Shown here one piece after another: positions 1-7,435 of a stretch of 28,375 bases of DNA (positions are counted from its first letter, which is position 1; every line of letters begins with the position of its first letter). Made by a program: the position numbers and the translations under genes. The notes under the pieces are model-generated. The model had not been told where the DNA came from. It did no database searches and saw only the letters and a list, made by a program, of their open reading frames with translations. Location: positions 1 to 28,375 of the IMG/VR virus record IMGVR_UViG_3300033052_000050; one strand, given 5' to 3'. Origin of the DNA: a virus.

Positions 1-1620
1 CCCCCTAGCGTAAGCGGCTCCGGTTCGTCCGCGGCCGGCTCCCCCCCTCCCCCTGGAGGAAGTGCGACCAGCGCGGATCAAGATCCGCGGGAAGAGGGAG
101 AATATTCAGCGGGGGGAGAGCCCCCCGAGGAAGAAGTTGCACATGGGGGCGAGCAGGCGACAGAAGCCGTATCGTCTGCCGCTGCCGCTCATGCCTTCGT
201 TGAAAGTCTAGTCAGCGACTTTGACCAACAAGTTGGCATGGACGATATCCCATTTGGCGAGGTCGAGGACGTCTCCGACGAGGGGGGCGGGGGGCGAAGC
301 AACAAAAAGCCGAAGAAGGTCTACGGCGCCGATCACTGGGCGCAGGTCGCTGACGTGCTCGAGAACTTCATCCTGATCTATGGCGAAGACCTCGTGTGGG
401 ACTGCCGGCAGCGCATGCTGATGAAGATCTCGGCCATGCGCACTATCGTCCAGAACAGCGATGTAATGAAGTTCTGGGGCGGTGATGCACGTAAATGGGT
501 CCTCAAAAAGAACATCGTATTCGATCCGACCCAGACGCCTAGCCCGGCCCTGAGCGGTCCACTGGCGACCGTCAATCTGTTTAGTGGGTGGCAGATGAAA
601 CCGAAGAAGGGCGGCTGCATGCAGATCCGCGTGCTGTTGTCCCACCTATGCGACGGAAATGAGGAAATCGAGACATGGATCGCGCGCTGGCTCGCATACC
701 CGCTGAGAAATCCGGGCGCGAAGATGGAGACGTCGATCATCATGCACGGCGACGAAGGGTCCGGTAAGAACTTCTTCTTCGAGAAAGTCGTTAAGGCCAT
801 CTATGGTGAGTACGGCTACGTCATCGGCAATGCCCAGCTGGAGTCGAACTTCAACGACTGGGCGTCGATGAAGCTCTTCATGGTCGCTGACGAAGTGGTG
901 ACGCGCGCCGAGCTCAAGCAGATGAAGGGAAAGCTCAAGTACCTGATCTCGGGTGACTCGATCATCATCAATCCGAAGGGGATGCCGGAGCACGCCGAGA
1001 AGAACCAGATGAATTTCGTGTTCCTTTCAAACGAGCTGACGCCTCTTGCCCTGGACAAGACAGACAGGCGCTACCTGGTCATCTGGACGCCGCCCGCCCT
1101 TTCCCGCGAATTCTACGTAGGCGTGGCAGAGGAGATCGAGCGGGGCGGCATCGAAGCCTTCTACCACTACCTCATGTACGAGCTGGACATGGGTGACTTC
1201 AACGAGCACACAAAGCCGATTTACAACGACGCAAAGGACAGGCTGATTGAGAAAAGCCTTGCGCCGGCCGAGCGGTTCTATAGGGAGTGGCAGCAGGGGC
1301 TTCTGCCGTTGCCGTTTATCACCTGCGGAGTTTCTCAACTCTATGAGGCGTTCAAGGTGTGGTGCGGACGCTCGGGCGAATCGAAATACACATCACAAGC
1401 GCTGTTCAGTCCGCAGATCGAGCGGTACTCCGGTGGGGTGCTGACCAAGAAGCCCATCAATTTCGATGTTGGGTCGAAGGTCAAGCAGCGCCTGGTGTTC
1501 CTGATCGGCGATCAGCCAGCAGACAAATCTCTCCGTGACTGGGCGGACGCGTGCTGGAACCTGTTCGAGGGCGATTTAGCGTCGTACCAGCATCGCGGGA
1601 CTCAGGAATTGGGCGGCTGA
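1..1620 (+). CDS. Phage primase/helicase, C-terminal part (DUF5906-like), 5' truncated by window
   Basis: The frame is open from the first base, so the gene begins to the left of the window; 539 codons are visible before the TGA at 1618. The first ~80 residues are a Pro/Gly/Glu/Ala-rich linker. They lead into an SF3-type helicase ATPase: Walker A GDEGSGKN (748-771), a Walker B-like stretch with MVADEV (about 880-897), and a later FLSNELTPLALDKTDRRY segment (about 1021-1071) typical of DUF5906 and D5-like phage primase/helicases. In this family an N-terminal primase domain is joined to a ring helicase that opens the replication fork; that primase half would be off-window. An internal ATG at 238 is not a credible start because coding continues upstream in the same frame. 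The position just before the late regulator fits an early replication gene. Family assignment is confident; the exact subtype is not. Confidence 0.85.
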   Translation, partial: PPSVSGSGSSAAGSPPPPGGSATSADQDPREEGEYSAGGEPPEEEVAHGGEQATEAVSSAAAAHAFVESLVSDFDQQVGMDDIPFGEVEDVSDEGGGGRSNKKPKKVYGADHWAQVADVLENFILIYGEDLVWDCRQRMLMKISAMRTIVQNSDVMKFWGGDARKWVLKKNIVFDPTQTPSPALSGPLATVNLFSGWQMKPKKGGCMQIRVLLSHLCDGNEEIETWIARWLAYPLRNPGAKMETSIIMHGDEGSGKNFFFEKVVKAIYGEYGYVIGNAQLESNFNDWASMKLFMVADEVVTRAELKQMKGKLKYLISGDSIIINPKGMPEHAEKNQMNFVFLSNELTPLALDKTDRRYLVIWTPPALSREFYVGVAEEIERGGIEAFYHYLMYELDMGDFNEHTKPIYNDAKDRLIEKSLAPAERFYREWQQGLLPLPFITCGVSQLYEAFKVWCGRSGESKYTSQALFSPQIERYSGGVLTKKPINFDVGSKVKQRLVFLIGDQPADKSLRDWADACWNLFEGDLASYQHRGTQELGG

Positions 1621-1864
1621 CCATCTAACGAAGGAAACCCCCCAAATTGCATACGGCCTTTAGGTACGGGCGAATTGGGCGGATTGGGCGGGTTGGGCGG
1701 TTTTCACAGGCTCCATGCGCGTAGTGCATTGTACGCAGTAGCAGTGATGGGTGGTGATCTCTCACACGGAGTCATTTTTTACCCACCAATCTGTCTAACT
1801 CGTCCAATTCGTTAGAAAAAACAAGAAGTTAGATAGTTAGGGGGTAGTTAGACCGATTAGGCGG
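1606..1864. repeat. Iteron-like cluster between replication gene and late regulator
   Basis: The word TTGGGCGG occurs at 1609-1616 (inside the primase 3' end) and three times in tandem at exact 9-bp phase: 1675-1682, 1684-1691 and 1693-1700. A one-mismatch copy, TTAGGCGG, lies at 1857-1864. Degenerate copies appear on the other strand near 1788-1809 (AATTGGACG and AGATTGGT when read on minus). AGTTAG also recurs at 1827, 1835 and 1846. The stretch is AT-richer than its surroundings and contains no gene. Phased short repeats beside a replication gene are typical of initiator or regulator binding sites. Whether this is an origin, an operator or both is inference. Confidence 0.55.
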
Positions 1865-1873
1865 TTTGTCAGA

Positions 1874-2149
1874 GTGATAAGGATGAGTATGACAAAGGGA
1901 GCGATGAGGGATGAGATGCCTGTTGTAACTGCCTGGATCGACAAGATGAGGGACGCCTTTGGTAGAGAGCACATCAATGGGCAGATAAGGGCAGGCATCA
2001 AAGGCGCGCCGGTCTTCTACGCAAGCGAGAACGGGCACACGGTAGGAACGAAGCCGCAGCGCGGTTGGCGAGTATTGAGGGATGAGCGGGGCAACCCGAC
2101 CAGGATAGTGCAGGGCGATGATGAACGTGGGACAAAACAAGGGGAGTAG
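1874..2149 (+). CDS. Conserved-type phage protein of unknown function, ~86-91 aa
   Basis: A small soluble protein with no recognised family. It contains the stretch VTAWIDKMRDAFG and a basic, glycine-rich tail with no membrane segment. Start choice is open: GTG at 1874, ATG at 1883, or ATG at 1889. The last has the best ribosome binding site (AAGGA at 1879-1883, 5 nt spacer) and would give 86 residues. The TAG stop at 2147-2149 is immediately followed by the ATG of the next gene at 2151, so the two are probably translationally coupled. The position between primase and late regulator is where lambdoid phages carry small nin-type accessory genes. Function is not inferred. Confidence 0.6.
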   Translation: MIRMSMTKGAMRDEMPVVTAWIDKMRDAFGREHINGQIRAGIKGAPVFYASENGHTVGTKPQRGWRVLRDERGNPTRIVQGDDERGTKQGE

Positions 2150-2150
2150 C

Positions 2151-2843
2151 ATGGGAGCAGCAGTGGCAGGAATCGAACAAGGGGCAATCTTCCAGAGCGC
2201 AGGGCAGGCGGTACATGTCGCGTTCCTGATCATGGGTCAGGAGCCTGCGGGCGATGCCCCGTTTCGTAAGGCGCTGATTAGGGCGATGGAGTCGATTCAG
2301 CTAGACGGCCAGCAGCGTGACTGGCTTGACCAGTTGCGCGGGGCCTCCGGGGGATCGGTGAACTTTGCTGGGCTTCAAGGGGCTGAGATCCGTGCGCAGT
2401 GCGCGATGATCACGCAGGCAGTGCGCACCAAATTGCCTGCGATGGAACGTTGGGTGCTCGAAGCGAAGTATGGTCAGGTTGAGTTTGAAGACATCGATCT
2501 CGGCGACAAGCAGCTGCCGGCTACCGAGAAGCCTCGCCTGCAGCGTCGATATGCATTCAATGCAGAACGGATCGCGGCAATCCATGGTCTCTCAGACTGG
2601 CTGGCCCCACTGGTGCCGAATGTGAATCGATTCGCAATCGACTTCATGCTTGGGCAGATGTACGCGAATCATAAGCGTATTGAGATCAGTACCCGCGACT
2701 TGGCAGCACAGTTCGGCGGGAGCCATATGATCTACTTCCGTGCGTCTGGAAAGATTAAGCATCACCTCAAGCAGCTGGAGGCGCAGGCGATCGCCCGTCT
2801 AGAGCCGTTGTTTGTCGAGCACGGGGTTTGTTGCAGAAATTAA
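2151..2843 (+). CDS. Probable late-gene regulator, Q-like antiterminator by position
   Basis: 230 residues from ATG 2151, chosen over an upstream in-frame ATG at 2118 because AAGGGGAG (2139-2146) gives a strong ribosome binding site 4 nt before it and the previous gene stops at 2149. The middle has the stretch ERWVLEAKYG. The C-terminal third (ISTRDLAAQFGGSH...KIKHHLKQLEAQA) reads as a helix-turn-helix resembling sigma region 4, a layout shared by several phage late regulators (ArpU/RinA/Q-type). I did not recognise a specific named family. A strong promoter (2852-2881) and then a terminator (2910-2933) follow the stop directly, exactly where lambdoid Q genes sit relative to pR'. Role as an RNA-polymerase-binding antiterminator is inference from this context; a conventional activator is the main alternative. 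Confidence 0.6.
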   Translation: MGAAVAGIEQGAIFQSAGQAVHVAFLIMGQEPAGDAPFRKALIRAMESIQLDGQQRDWLDQLRGASGGSVNFAGLQGAEIRAQCAMITQAVRTKLPAMERWVLEAKYGQVEFEDIDLGDKQLPATEKPRLQRRYAFNAERIAAIHGLSDWLAPLVPNVNRFAIDFMLGQMYANHKRIEISTRDLAAQFGGSHMIYFRASGKIKHHLKQLEAQAIARLEPLFVEHGVCCRN

Positions 2844-2851
2844 ATAATTGA

Positions 2852-2881
2852 TTGACGGCAGTGTTACAGACAGGATATATT
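2852..2881 (+). promoter_or_regulatory. Predicted late promoter (pR'-like)
   Basis: TTGACG (2852-2857, 5/6 to the -35 consensus), an 18-bp spacer, then TATATT (2876-2881, 5/6 to the -10 consensus). Transcription would start near 2888, just after the regulator gene ends at 2843 and upstream of all packaging, head, tail and lysis genes. It is the best promoter match I found in the window. Confidence 0.65.
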
Positions 2882-2909
2882 TCTCCCATCATCGCAGTAA
2901 TTGCATCCA

Positions 2910-2933
2910 AAGCCCGCTCATGCGGGCTTTTTG
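2910..2933 (+). terminator. Intrinsic terminator just downstream of the late promoter
   Basis: Perfect 8-bp stem AAGCCCGC / GCGGGCTT (2910-2917 and 2922-2929) with a TCAT loop, running into a T tract. A transcript from the promoter at 2852-2881 would be only about 45 nt long if it stopped here. This resembles the leader terminators at which Q proteins act. Confidence 0.8.
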
Positions 2934-2984
2934 CATTTCTGCCGTGCTGATGTGCCTGCGGTGTTCCTGTGATCCTGGAGGCGT

Positions 2985-3140
2985 ATGAATCTCAATCTGC
3001 ATCGTCGCCCACGCCCTGGGCGCTTCCTCCGCTCTATCACCGTCCTCCGCAAGAAGTATCGCATCTGTCGGCGCTATGCCCTCAGGTGGGATGCTGCGTG
3101 CTCGAGTATGCGGCTGACCTGGGCGCTCGTTGACCAGTAA
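2985..3140 (+). CDS. Small basic protein, 51 aa
   Basis: ATG 2985 is preceded by GGAGG (2977-2981), and the frame runs to TAA at 3138-3140. The product is strongly basic (many Arg, with RRPRPGRFLR near the N-terminus and LRKKYRICRR in the middle) and has no membrane segment. It is the first gene of the predicted late transcript. Short Arg-rich ORFs at this place are familiar in betaproteobacterial prophages, but I know no function for them. The ribosome binding site and size make it a plausible real gene; nucleic-acid binding is only suggested by charge. Confidence 0.5.
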   Translation: MNLNLHRRPRPGRFLRSITVLRKKYRICRRYALRWDAACSSMRLTWALVDQ

Positions 3141-3510
3141 TCCGGCCGTTGCCTAAGCACGGCGGCGTTGGGCGATAACGATAAGCGCACGAATTCTTAA
3201 CGGCGAAAGGTGGTGATCAATCTCGATCCGCAGGATAGCGGGGGATACACACACGATTCGTTATTGCCCGGGCAGCCGGGCTTTCTTCTACAGCACTAAT
3301 GGTAGTGGTTTGGCCGCTCAAGCTCAAGCGAGCACAGGACGGAGAATCGTCGCCGGTTGTGGGTGCATTGGTTGGGTAGGCCGCCAGCGTGCCTCTAGTG
3401 GCGAGTAACAGGCGCAGTCATCGACGAACAAAGGCCGTCTCCTATGCAGCGCTTTCCAGGCGCGGGCGATGACAACCGACGTTGTGCAGACGTCTACACA
3501 AAGGATTGAT
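3141..3510. other. Non-coding leader between small basic ORF and HNH gene
   Basis: No convincing gene here. It holds a GCCCGG/CCGGGC hairpin with a GCAG loop (3266-3281) followed by TTTCTTC, a weak terminator candidate, and a small CACTA/TAGTG hairpin (3292-3305). A near-perfect 20-bp palindrome centred on AGACGTCT (3482-3501) lies directly before the HNH ribosome binding site. Two tiny overlapping frames (3210-3299 and 3299-3379) are not supported. Confidence 0.5.
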
Positions 3511-3870
3511 ATGCCACGAGCCGCACCGCGCCCATGCTCACTGCGAGGTTGCACTGCGCTGGTGAAGGACGGTAGCGGCCGGTGCGAGAAGCATCCGCGT
3601 GAACCGTGGGTCAAGACGACCCCAACGAAGCGCATCACCGGGCGCCGCCTGCAGGCCATGCGCGCCAATCTGTTCTCGCGCCACCCGCTGTGCGTGATCT
3701 GCCTAGTCAATGACCGCGTCAGCGTGGCGACGCAGCGAGACCACATCAAGCCGCTTGCCGAAGGCGGCGCTGATGACGAGACCAACGAGCAGGCATTGTG
3801 TGAGCCCTGCCACGACGCGAAGAGCGAGAAGGAAGCCCAGCGCGGACGGCAACGTGCGCGGCGGGGGTAG
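3511..3870 (+). CDS. HNH homing-type endonuclease, packaging-associated
   Basis: 119 residues from ATG 3511, preceded by AAAGGA 5 nt upstream. An in-frame ATG at 3469 has no comparable site. The C-terminal half carries the HNH fold: a CxxC pair in LCVICL, then the DH of RDHIKPLAEGG, the Asn of ETNEQALC, a second CxxC and the final His in CEPCHDAKS. The zinc-binding cysteines and the H-N-H residues are all present, so the nuclease should be active. In cos-packaging phages an HNH protein encoded next to the terminase genes (as HK97 gp74) stimulates terminase cutting of concatemers. The terminase small subunit follows 128 bp downstream across a dyad-symmetric element, which supports the same role. 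Confidence 0.88.
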   Translation: MPRAAPRPCSLRGCTALVKDGSGRCEKHPREPWVKTTPTKRITGRRLQAMRANLFSRHPLCVICLVNDRVSVATQRDHIKPLAEGGADDETNEQALCEPCHDAKSEKEAQRGRQRARRG

Positions 3871-3930
3871 GGCGGGCGGAAAGTCTGGGCCGCGTCCACT
3901 GGAAACCGTCCGGGTAGCCTTAGATTTATG

Positions 3931-3966
3931 GAGGCAGAAAACTACCCCTGGGGGGTTAACTGCCTC
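3931..3966. other. Dyad-symmetric element, candidate cos site
   Basis: GAGGCAG (3931-3937) and CTGCCTC (3960-3966) form perfect outer arms. Inner positions AAC/GTT (3940-3942 with 3955-3957) and CCC/GGG (3945-3947 with 3950-3952) also pair, so 13 of 18 positions are symmetric around 3948/3949. The centre is C/G-rich. It lies between the HNH and small terminase genes, where cohesive-end phages of this class usually carry cos. Cutting at this place is inference. Confidence 0.4.
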
Positions 3967-3998
3967 GACCAGCTGGCCGCCGTACTCGAAGGATCAAC

Positions 3999-4484
3999 AT
4001 GGACCCAAAGAAAAGCTTTTCCGTTGCGCTGCCGGCAGTCGGCTCCGACAACGTCACGGCATCGGCGGGCGAGGTCACGTCGCCGCCGCCGCCGCCTGTC
4101 ATCGGACTGACCGGGGACGAGCTGCAAGTGTACGAATACATCTGCGCATCGCTGCGCGAAGCCGGCGTCGACCACCTCACTGCCGGCATGCCGCTGGCCG
4201 TGATAGTCCGCACCTTCATCGACTGGATCGCCGCCTCGAAGGAGTGCGCAGAGAAGGGCCGATCGCAGACCTCGAAAACTGGATGGAGCACCCCGACGCC
4301 CTGGGCCGATGACGAGAAGCGGCTCAAAATGGAACTTGGACAATGGCTACCGAAAGCATGCTTGACCATCCCGGCACTGGCCCGGGTACGAAAGGATACC
4401 GGAGTCCAGGGCGGCCAGGACGACCTGTTCAGCGCACTCGTAAACCACGGCACCAGCTCACCCGCAAACGGGTCGAAGCATTAA
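3999..4484 (+). CDS. terS: Terminase small subunit, P27-like
   Basis: 161 residues; ATG 3999 has GAAGGA 5 nt upstream. After a proline-rich linker (PPPPP near residue 30) the protein has the helical P27-family pattern, from LTGDELQVYEYI to WLPKACLTIPALARVR. The small subunit binds the packaging initiation site and recruits the large subunit. The gene's last 142 bases overlap the start of the large-subunit frame, an unusually long overlap. A candidate cos dyad lies 33 bp upstream of the start. Confidence 0.78.
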   Translation: MDPKKSFSVALPAVGSDNVTASAGEVTSPPPPPVIGLTGDELQVYEYICASLREAGVDHLTAGMPLAVIVRTFIDWIAASKECAEKGRSQTSKTGWSTPTPWADDEKRLKMELGQWLPKACLTIPALARVRKDTGVQGGQDDLFSALVNHGTSSPANGSKH

Positions 4485-6190
4485 AACCTGAAGTTCTGGA
4501 AGAGTGGGACGAGAAGTACGGCCTGCCGGTGCTGCGCGGTGAGATCACCGTAGGCAAGTACGTGTACCTGGCAGTCCAGCGGCATTACGTCGACCTGGTT
4601 AAGGCGCCGGCACGCGGCCTCGTATTCGAGCCGCGCTACAGCTGGCACATCATCGGGTACATCGAGAAGTTCTTCACGCACATCAAGGGACCACTGGCTG
4701 GCACGCCGATCCTGCTGGATCCTTGGCAGAAGTTCTGGACCGCAGTCTTGTATGGCTGGCGCCGTGCCAGTGATGGTGGCCGCCGCTTCAACCGCGCCTA
4801 TGAAGAGGTGGCGCGGAAGAACGGTAAGAGCACGTGGAAGGGACCGCAAGGCGCTTACCTGTTCTCGATGGACGGAGAGATCGGCGCCGAGGTCTACGCT
4901 GTCGCGACGACCCGCGCGCAGGCCATGACGGTCTTCAAGCCGGCATTCGACAACATCAAGCGCTGGGTGCGCCGGTCGCCTGGTGCGGCCCGCTCGTTCA
5001 AGATCCACAGCGGCTTGAACCAGGAACGCATCGAGCTCGACACCTCAGTGTTCGCACCGCTGCCGGCTAACGCCGAGAACCTGGACGGCTTGAACCCGTC
5101 CGCCATCCTGTTCGACGAGCTGCATGCGCAGCGCAACCGCGACGTCTGGGACGTGATGGAGACCGCGCTGGGCGCGCGCAAGCAGCCGCTGCTGTCGGCT
5201 ATTACGACATCCGGCTTCATCCTCGACGGCATCTGTACCGAGCTGCGCGAGTACCTGGTGTCCATCCTCGAAGGCAAGCGCGTCGACGACGACTTCTTCG
5301 GTTACATCTACACGCTCGATTCAGGCGACGATCCCTTCCTGGAAGCGAACTGGTACAAGTCCAACCCGGGCCTGGGCGGCTCAAAGACGCTTGCGTATAT
5401 GCGCGGCATGGCCCGGAAGGCAGCGGCACTGCCTGGCGCCCGTGCCAATTTCCTGACGAAGGATTTGAACATCTGGTGCAACACGGCCGACGGCTGGTTC
5501 GACCTGGCTGTGTGGGACAAGGGCGGTACGAAGTTCGATCCGGCGCTGCTCAAGGGCCGTCGCTGTTTCGGCGGGCTTGATCTGGCATCCACGCGTGACC
5601 TGACCGCATATGCGCTGGTCTTTCCTCCAACTGAGGATGACGACCAGTGGCGAGTCCTGGTGTGGTTCTGGTGCCCGCAGGAGAAGATCGATCAGGAAGA
5701 GCACGCTGACGCGGCACCATACAAGAAGTGGCAGGAGGCGGGCTGGCTCACGGCAACACCAGGCAACGTCACCGACTATGCGCCGGTGCGTAGGCAGATC
5801 CTGCAAAGCATGAAGGACTACGACGTTTGTCAGATCGGCTTCGACAAGTGGAACGCGCTGCAGCTGGCGAACGAGCTGCTCGAAGCGGATGTGCCGCTTG
5901 TCGAGGTGCCGCAGACTACCGGTGGCATGCACCCGGGCAGCCAGCTGCTTGAGAAGCTCGTGTATGGACTGCGGCTCAAGCATGGCGGCAATCCGGTGCT
6001 GCGCTGGTGCGCGAGCAACGTCGCTCTGCTGTTTGACACGAACGGCAACTACCGGCCTGACAAGAAACGATCCAAGGCGAACGGCCGCATCGACGGCATC
6101 GTGGCCACGATCATGGGTCTCAGCCGTGCTGCAGCGTTCGAGGACCAGGGCGACCTGGATGATGCAATCAACGACCCAATCCACACATGA
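4343..6190 (+). CDS. terL: Terminase large subunit (ATPase and nuclease)
   Basis: 615 residues from ATG 4343; ATG 4358 is equally possible, and no start codon occurs in this frame after the small-subunit stop before conserved sequence begins. ATPase motifs: variant Walker A ARKNGKST (residues ~157-164), Walker B AILFDE (~254-259), coupling motif ITTSG (~287-291). Nuclease motifs: GLDLASTRDLTA (~411-422) with the first catalytic Asp, a second acidic site around FDKWN, and the C-terminal DGIVATIMG. It is of the HK97-like Terminase_1 type, which cuts concatemers and drives DNA into proheads through the portal. Length is usual. The stop overlaps the portal start as ATGA, so the two are coupled. 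Confidence 0.95.
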   Translation: MATESMLDHPGTGPGTKGYRSPGRPGRPVQRTRKPRHQLTRKRVEALKPEVLEEWDEKYGLPVLRGEITVGKYVYLAVQRHYVDLVKAPARGLVFEPRYSWHIIGYIEKFFTHIKGPLAGTPILLDPWQKFWTAVLYGWRRASDGGRRFNRAYEEVARKNGKSTWKGPQGAYLFSMDGEIGAEVYAVATTRAQAMTVFKPAFDNIKRWVRRSPGAARSFKIHSGLNQERIELDTSVFAPLPANAENLDGLNPSAILFDELHAQRNRDVWDVMETALGARKQPLLSAITTSGFILDGICTELREYLVSILEGKRVDDDFFGYIYTLDSGDDPFLEANWYKSNPGLGGSKTLAYMRGMARKAAALPGARANFLTKDLNIWCNTADGWFDLAVWDKGGTKFDPALLKGRRCFGGLDLASTRDLTAYALVFPPTEDDDQWRVLVWFWCPQEKIDQEEHADAAPYKKWQEAGWLTATPGNVTDYAPVRRQILQSMKDYDVCQIGFDKWNALQLANELLEADVPLVEVPQTTGGMHPGSQLLEKLVYGLRLKHGGNPVLRWCASNVALLFDTNGNYRPDKKRSKANGRIDGIVATIMGLSRAAAFEDQGDLDDAINDPIHT

Positions 6191-7425
6191 ACATACTCAG
6201 CAATTTCCGGACGTGGTGGGGCGGCATCACCAGTTTTGGCGAAAGCGTCGGCACGCAGAATCGTCTGCCAGCTCAATCGCTGGTCGAGGAGACCAGCAGC
6301 GTTGGCGCCGACGCGGCTATGCAGATCAGCACTGTGTGGGCTTGCATCGACCGGCGCGCCGCGACCGTCGCCAGCCTGCCGTTCTTCGTGTACGAACAGA
6401 AAAACGGGCAGAAGCAGCTTGCTCGAATGAGCCGGCTGTACACGCTGCTTCACGACTCGCCCAACTCCAGGATGACGCCTTTTGAATTCTGGCGTGCGAT
6501 GGTGATGAACCATGATCTGCGTGGCGTGGCCTATGCGCGGATCGACCGGGACGACGACGGCGAAGCCATCGCGATGTGGCCCATGCCCACCGACCAGGTC
6601 GAGGCGCGCGTGCTCGAAGACGGTTCGATGGTGTACCTGTACCGGTTCAAGAACGATATCGCCGTCCTCAGCGAGGACAACGTCTACGTCTTGAAGAACC
6701 TCGGGAACGGGACAACCAGCTTCGATAAGCTGGAATTCATGCGAGCGGGGCTGGACGAGGTGGGCAAGGCGCAGGCCGAGGCAAGCCGCTTGTTCGGCGC
6801 CGCCGGCAAGCCGGCTGGCATTCTGATGGTCGACCGGCTGCTCAAGCCAGACCAGAAGGCCGCGATCAAACGCAACTTTGCCGAGATGGCCGAGGGCGGC
6901 ACGTCGCGCTTGCACGTGCTCGAAGCGGACATGAAATACCAGCAGCTCACGCTGACGCCCGAGCAGCAGCAGCTGCTGGAGACGCGCAAGTATGGCGTTG
7001 AAGAGCTATGCCGCTGGCACGACGTGCCGCCGGTGCTGGTCCACCATAGCAACGTGACCGCCTGGGGCTCTGGCATTGAGCAGCTGATTGCCGGCTTCTA
7101 CACGCTGGCCATCCGACCCCTGCTGGTGAACATCGAGCAGGGCATACGCAAACGTGTCATGACCTCTCGCCAGCGCGTGACGCTGGTGGCCGAGTTCAAC
7201 CTGGACGCCCTCCTGCGAGGCAACCTGAAGGACCGCATGGAGATCTACGCCAAGGCGGTGCAGAACGGCATCAAGAACCGCAACGAGTGCCGCCAGCTCG
7301 AGAACGATGCGCCGTATGAAGGCGGCGAAGTCTATACCGCCCAGTCGAACCTGGCGCCTGTGTCGATGCTTGGCGATCCCGCGCTTGCGCGAGCAAGTGC
7401 GGCAGCAACCCCTACCGCTCAGTAA
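6187..7425 (+). CDS. Portal protein, HK97 gp3-like
   Basis: 412 residues; ATG 6187 overlaps the terminase stop (ATGA). The N-terminus has the family pattern of an STVWACIDRRAATVASLPF block, followed by HDSPNSRMTPFEFWRAMV and NHDLRGVAYARI. The centre has GKPAGILM and the VPPVLVHHSNVTAWGSGIEQL region, characteristic of HK97-type portals. The protein forms the ring at one capsid vertex through which DNA enters and to which the neck binds. Size is typical for the family. The Ala/Thr-rich C-terminus is presumably disordered. It is followed directly by the protease gene. Confidence 0.93.
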   Translation: MNILSNFRTWWGGITSFGESVGTQNRLPAQSLVEETSSVGADAAMQISTVWACIDRRAATVASLPFFVYEQKNGQKQLARMSRLYTLLHDSPNSRMTPFEFWRAMVMNHDLRGVAYARIDRDDDGEAIAMWPMPTDQVEARVLEDGSMVYLYRFKNDIAVLSEDNVYVLKNLGNGTTSFDKLEFMRAGLDEVGKAQAEASRLFGAAGKPAGILMVDRLLKPDQKAAIKRNFAEMAEGGTSRLHVLEADMKYQQLTLTPEQQQLLETRKYGVEELCRWHDVPPVLVHHSNVTAWGSGIEQLIAGFYTLAIRPLLVNIEQGIRKRVMTSRQRVTLVAEFNLDALLRGNLKDRMEIYAKAVQNGIKNRNECRQLENDAPYEGGEVYTAQSNLAPVSMLGDPALARASAAATPTAQ

Positions 7426-7435
7426 AGGAAAAATC

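Noticed and set aside
3210-3379. Two tiny overlapping frames (29 and 26 codons) sharing TAATG
   Set aside because: They have an AAAGG-like site and overlap stop-to-start, but are too short to support and run through a hairpin; noted only as gap content.
3928-4110. 60-codon plus-strand frame starting just before the candidate cos dyad
   Set aside because: It crosses the dyad and overlaps the start of terS; its second half is Arg-repeat shadow sequence.
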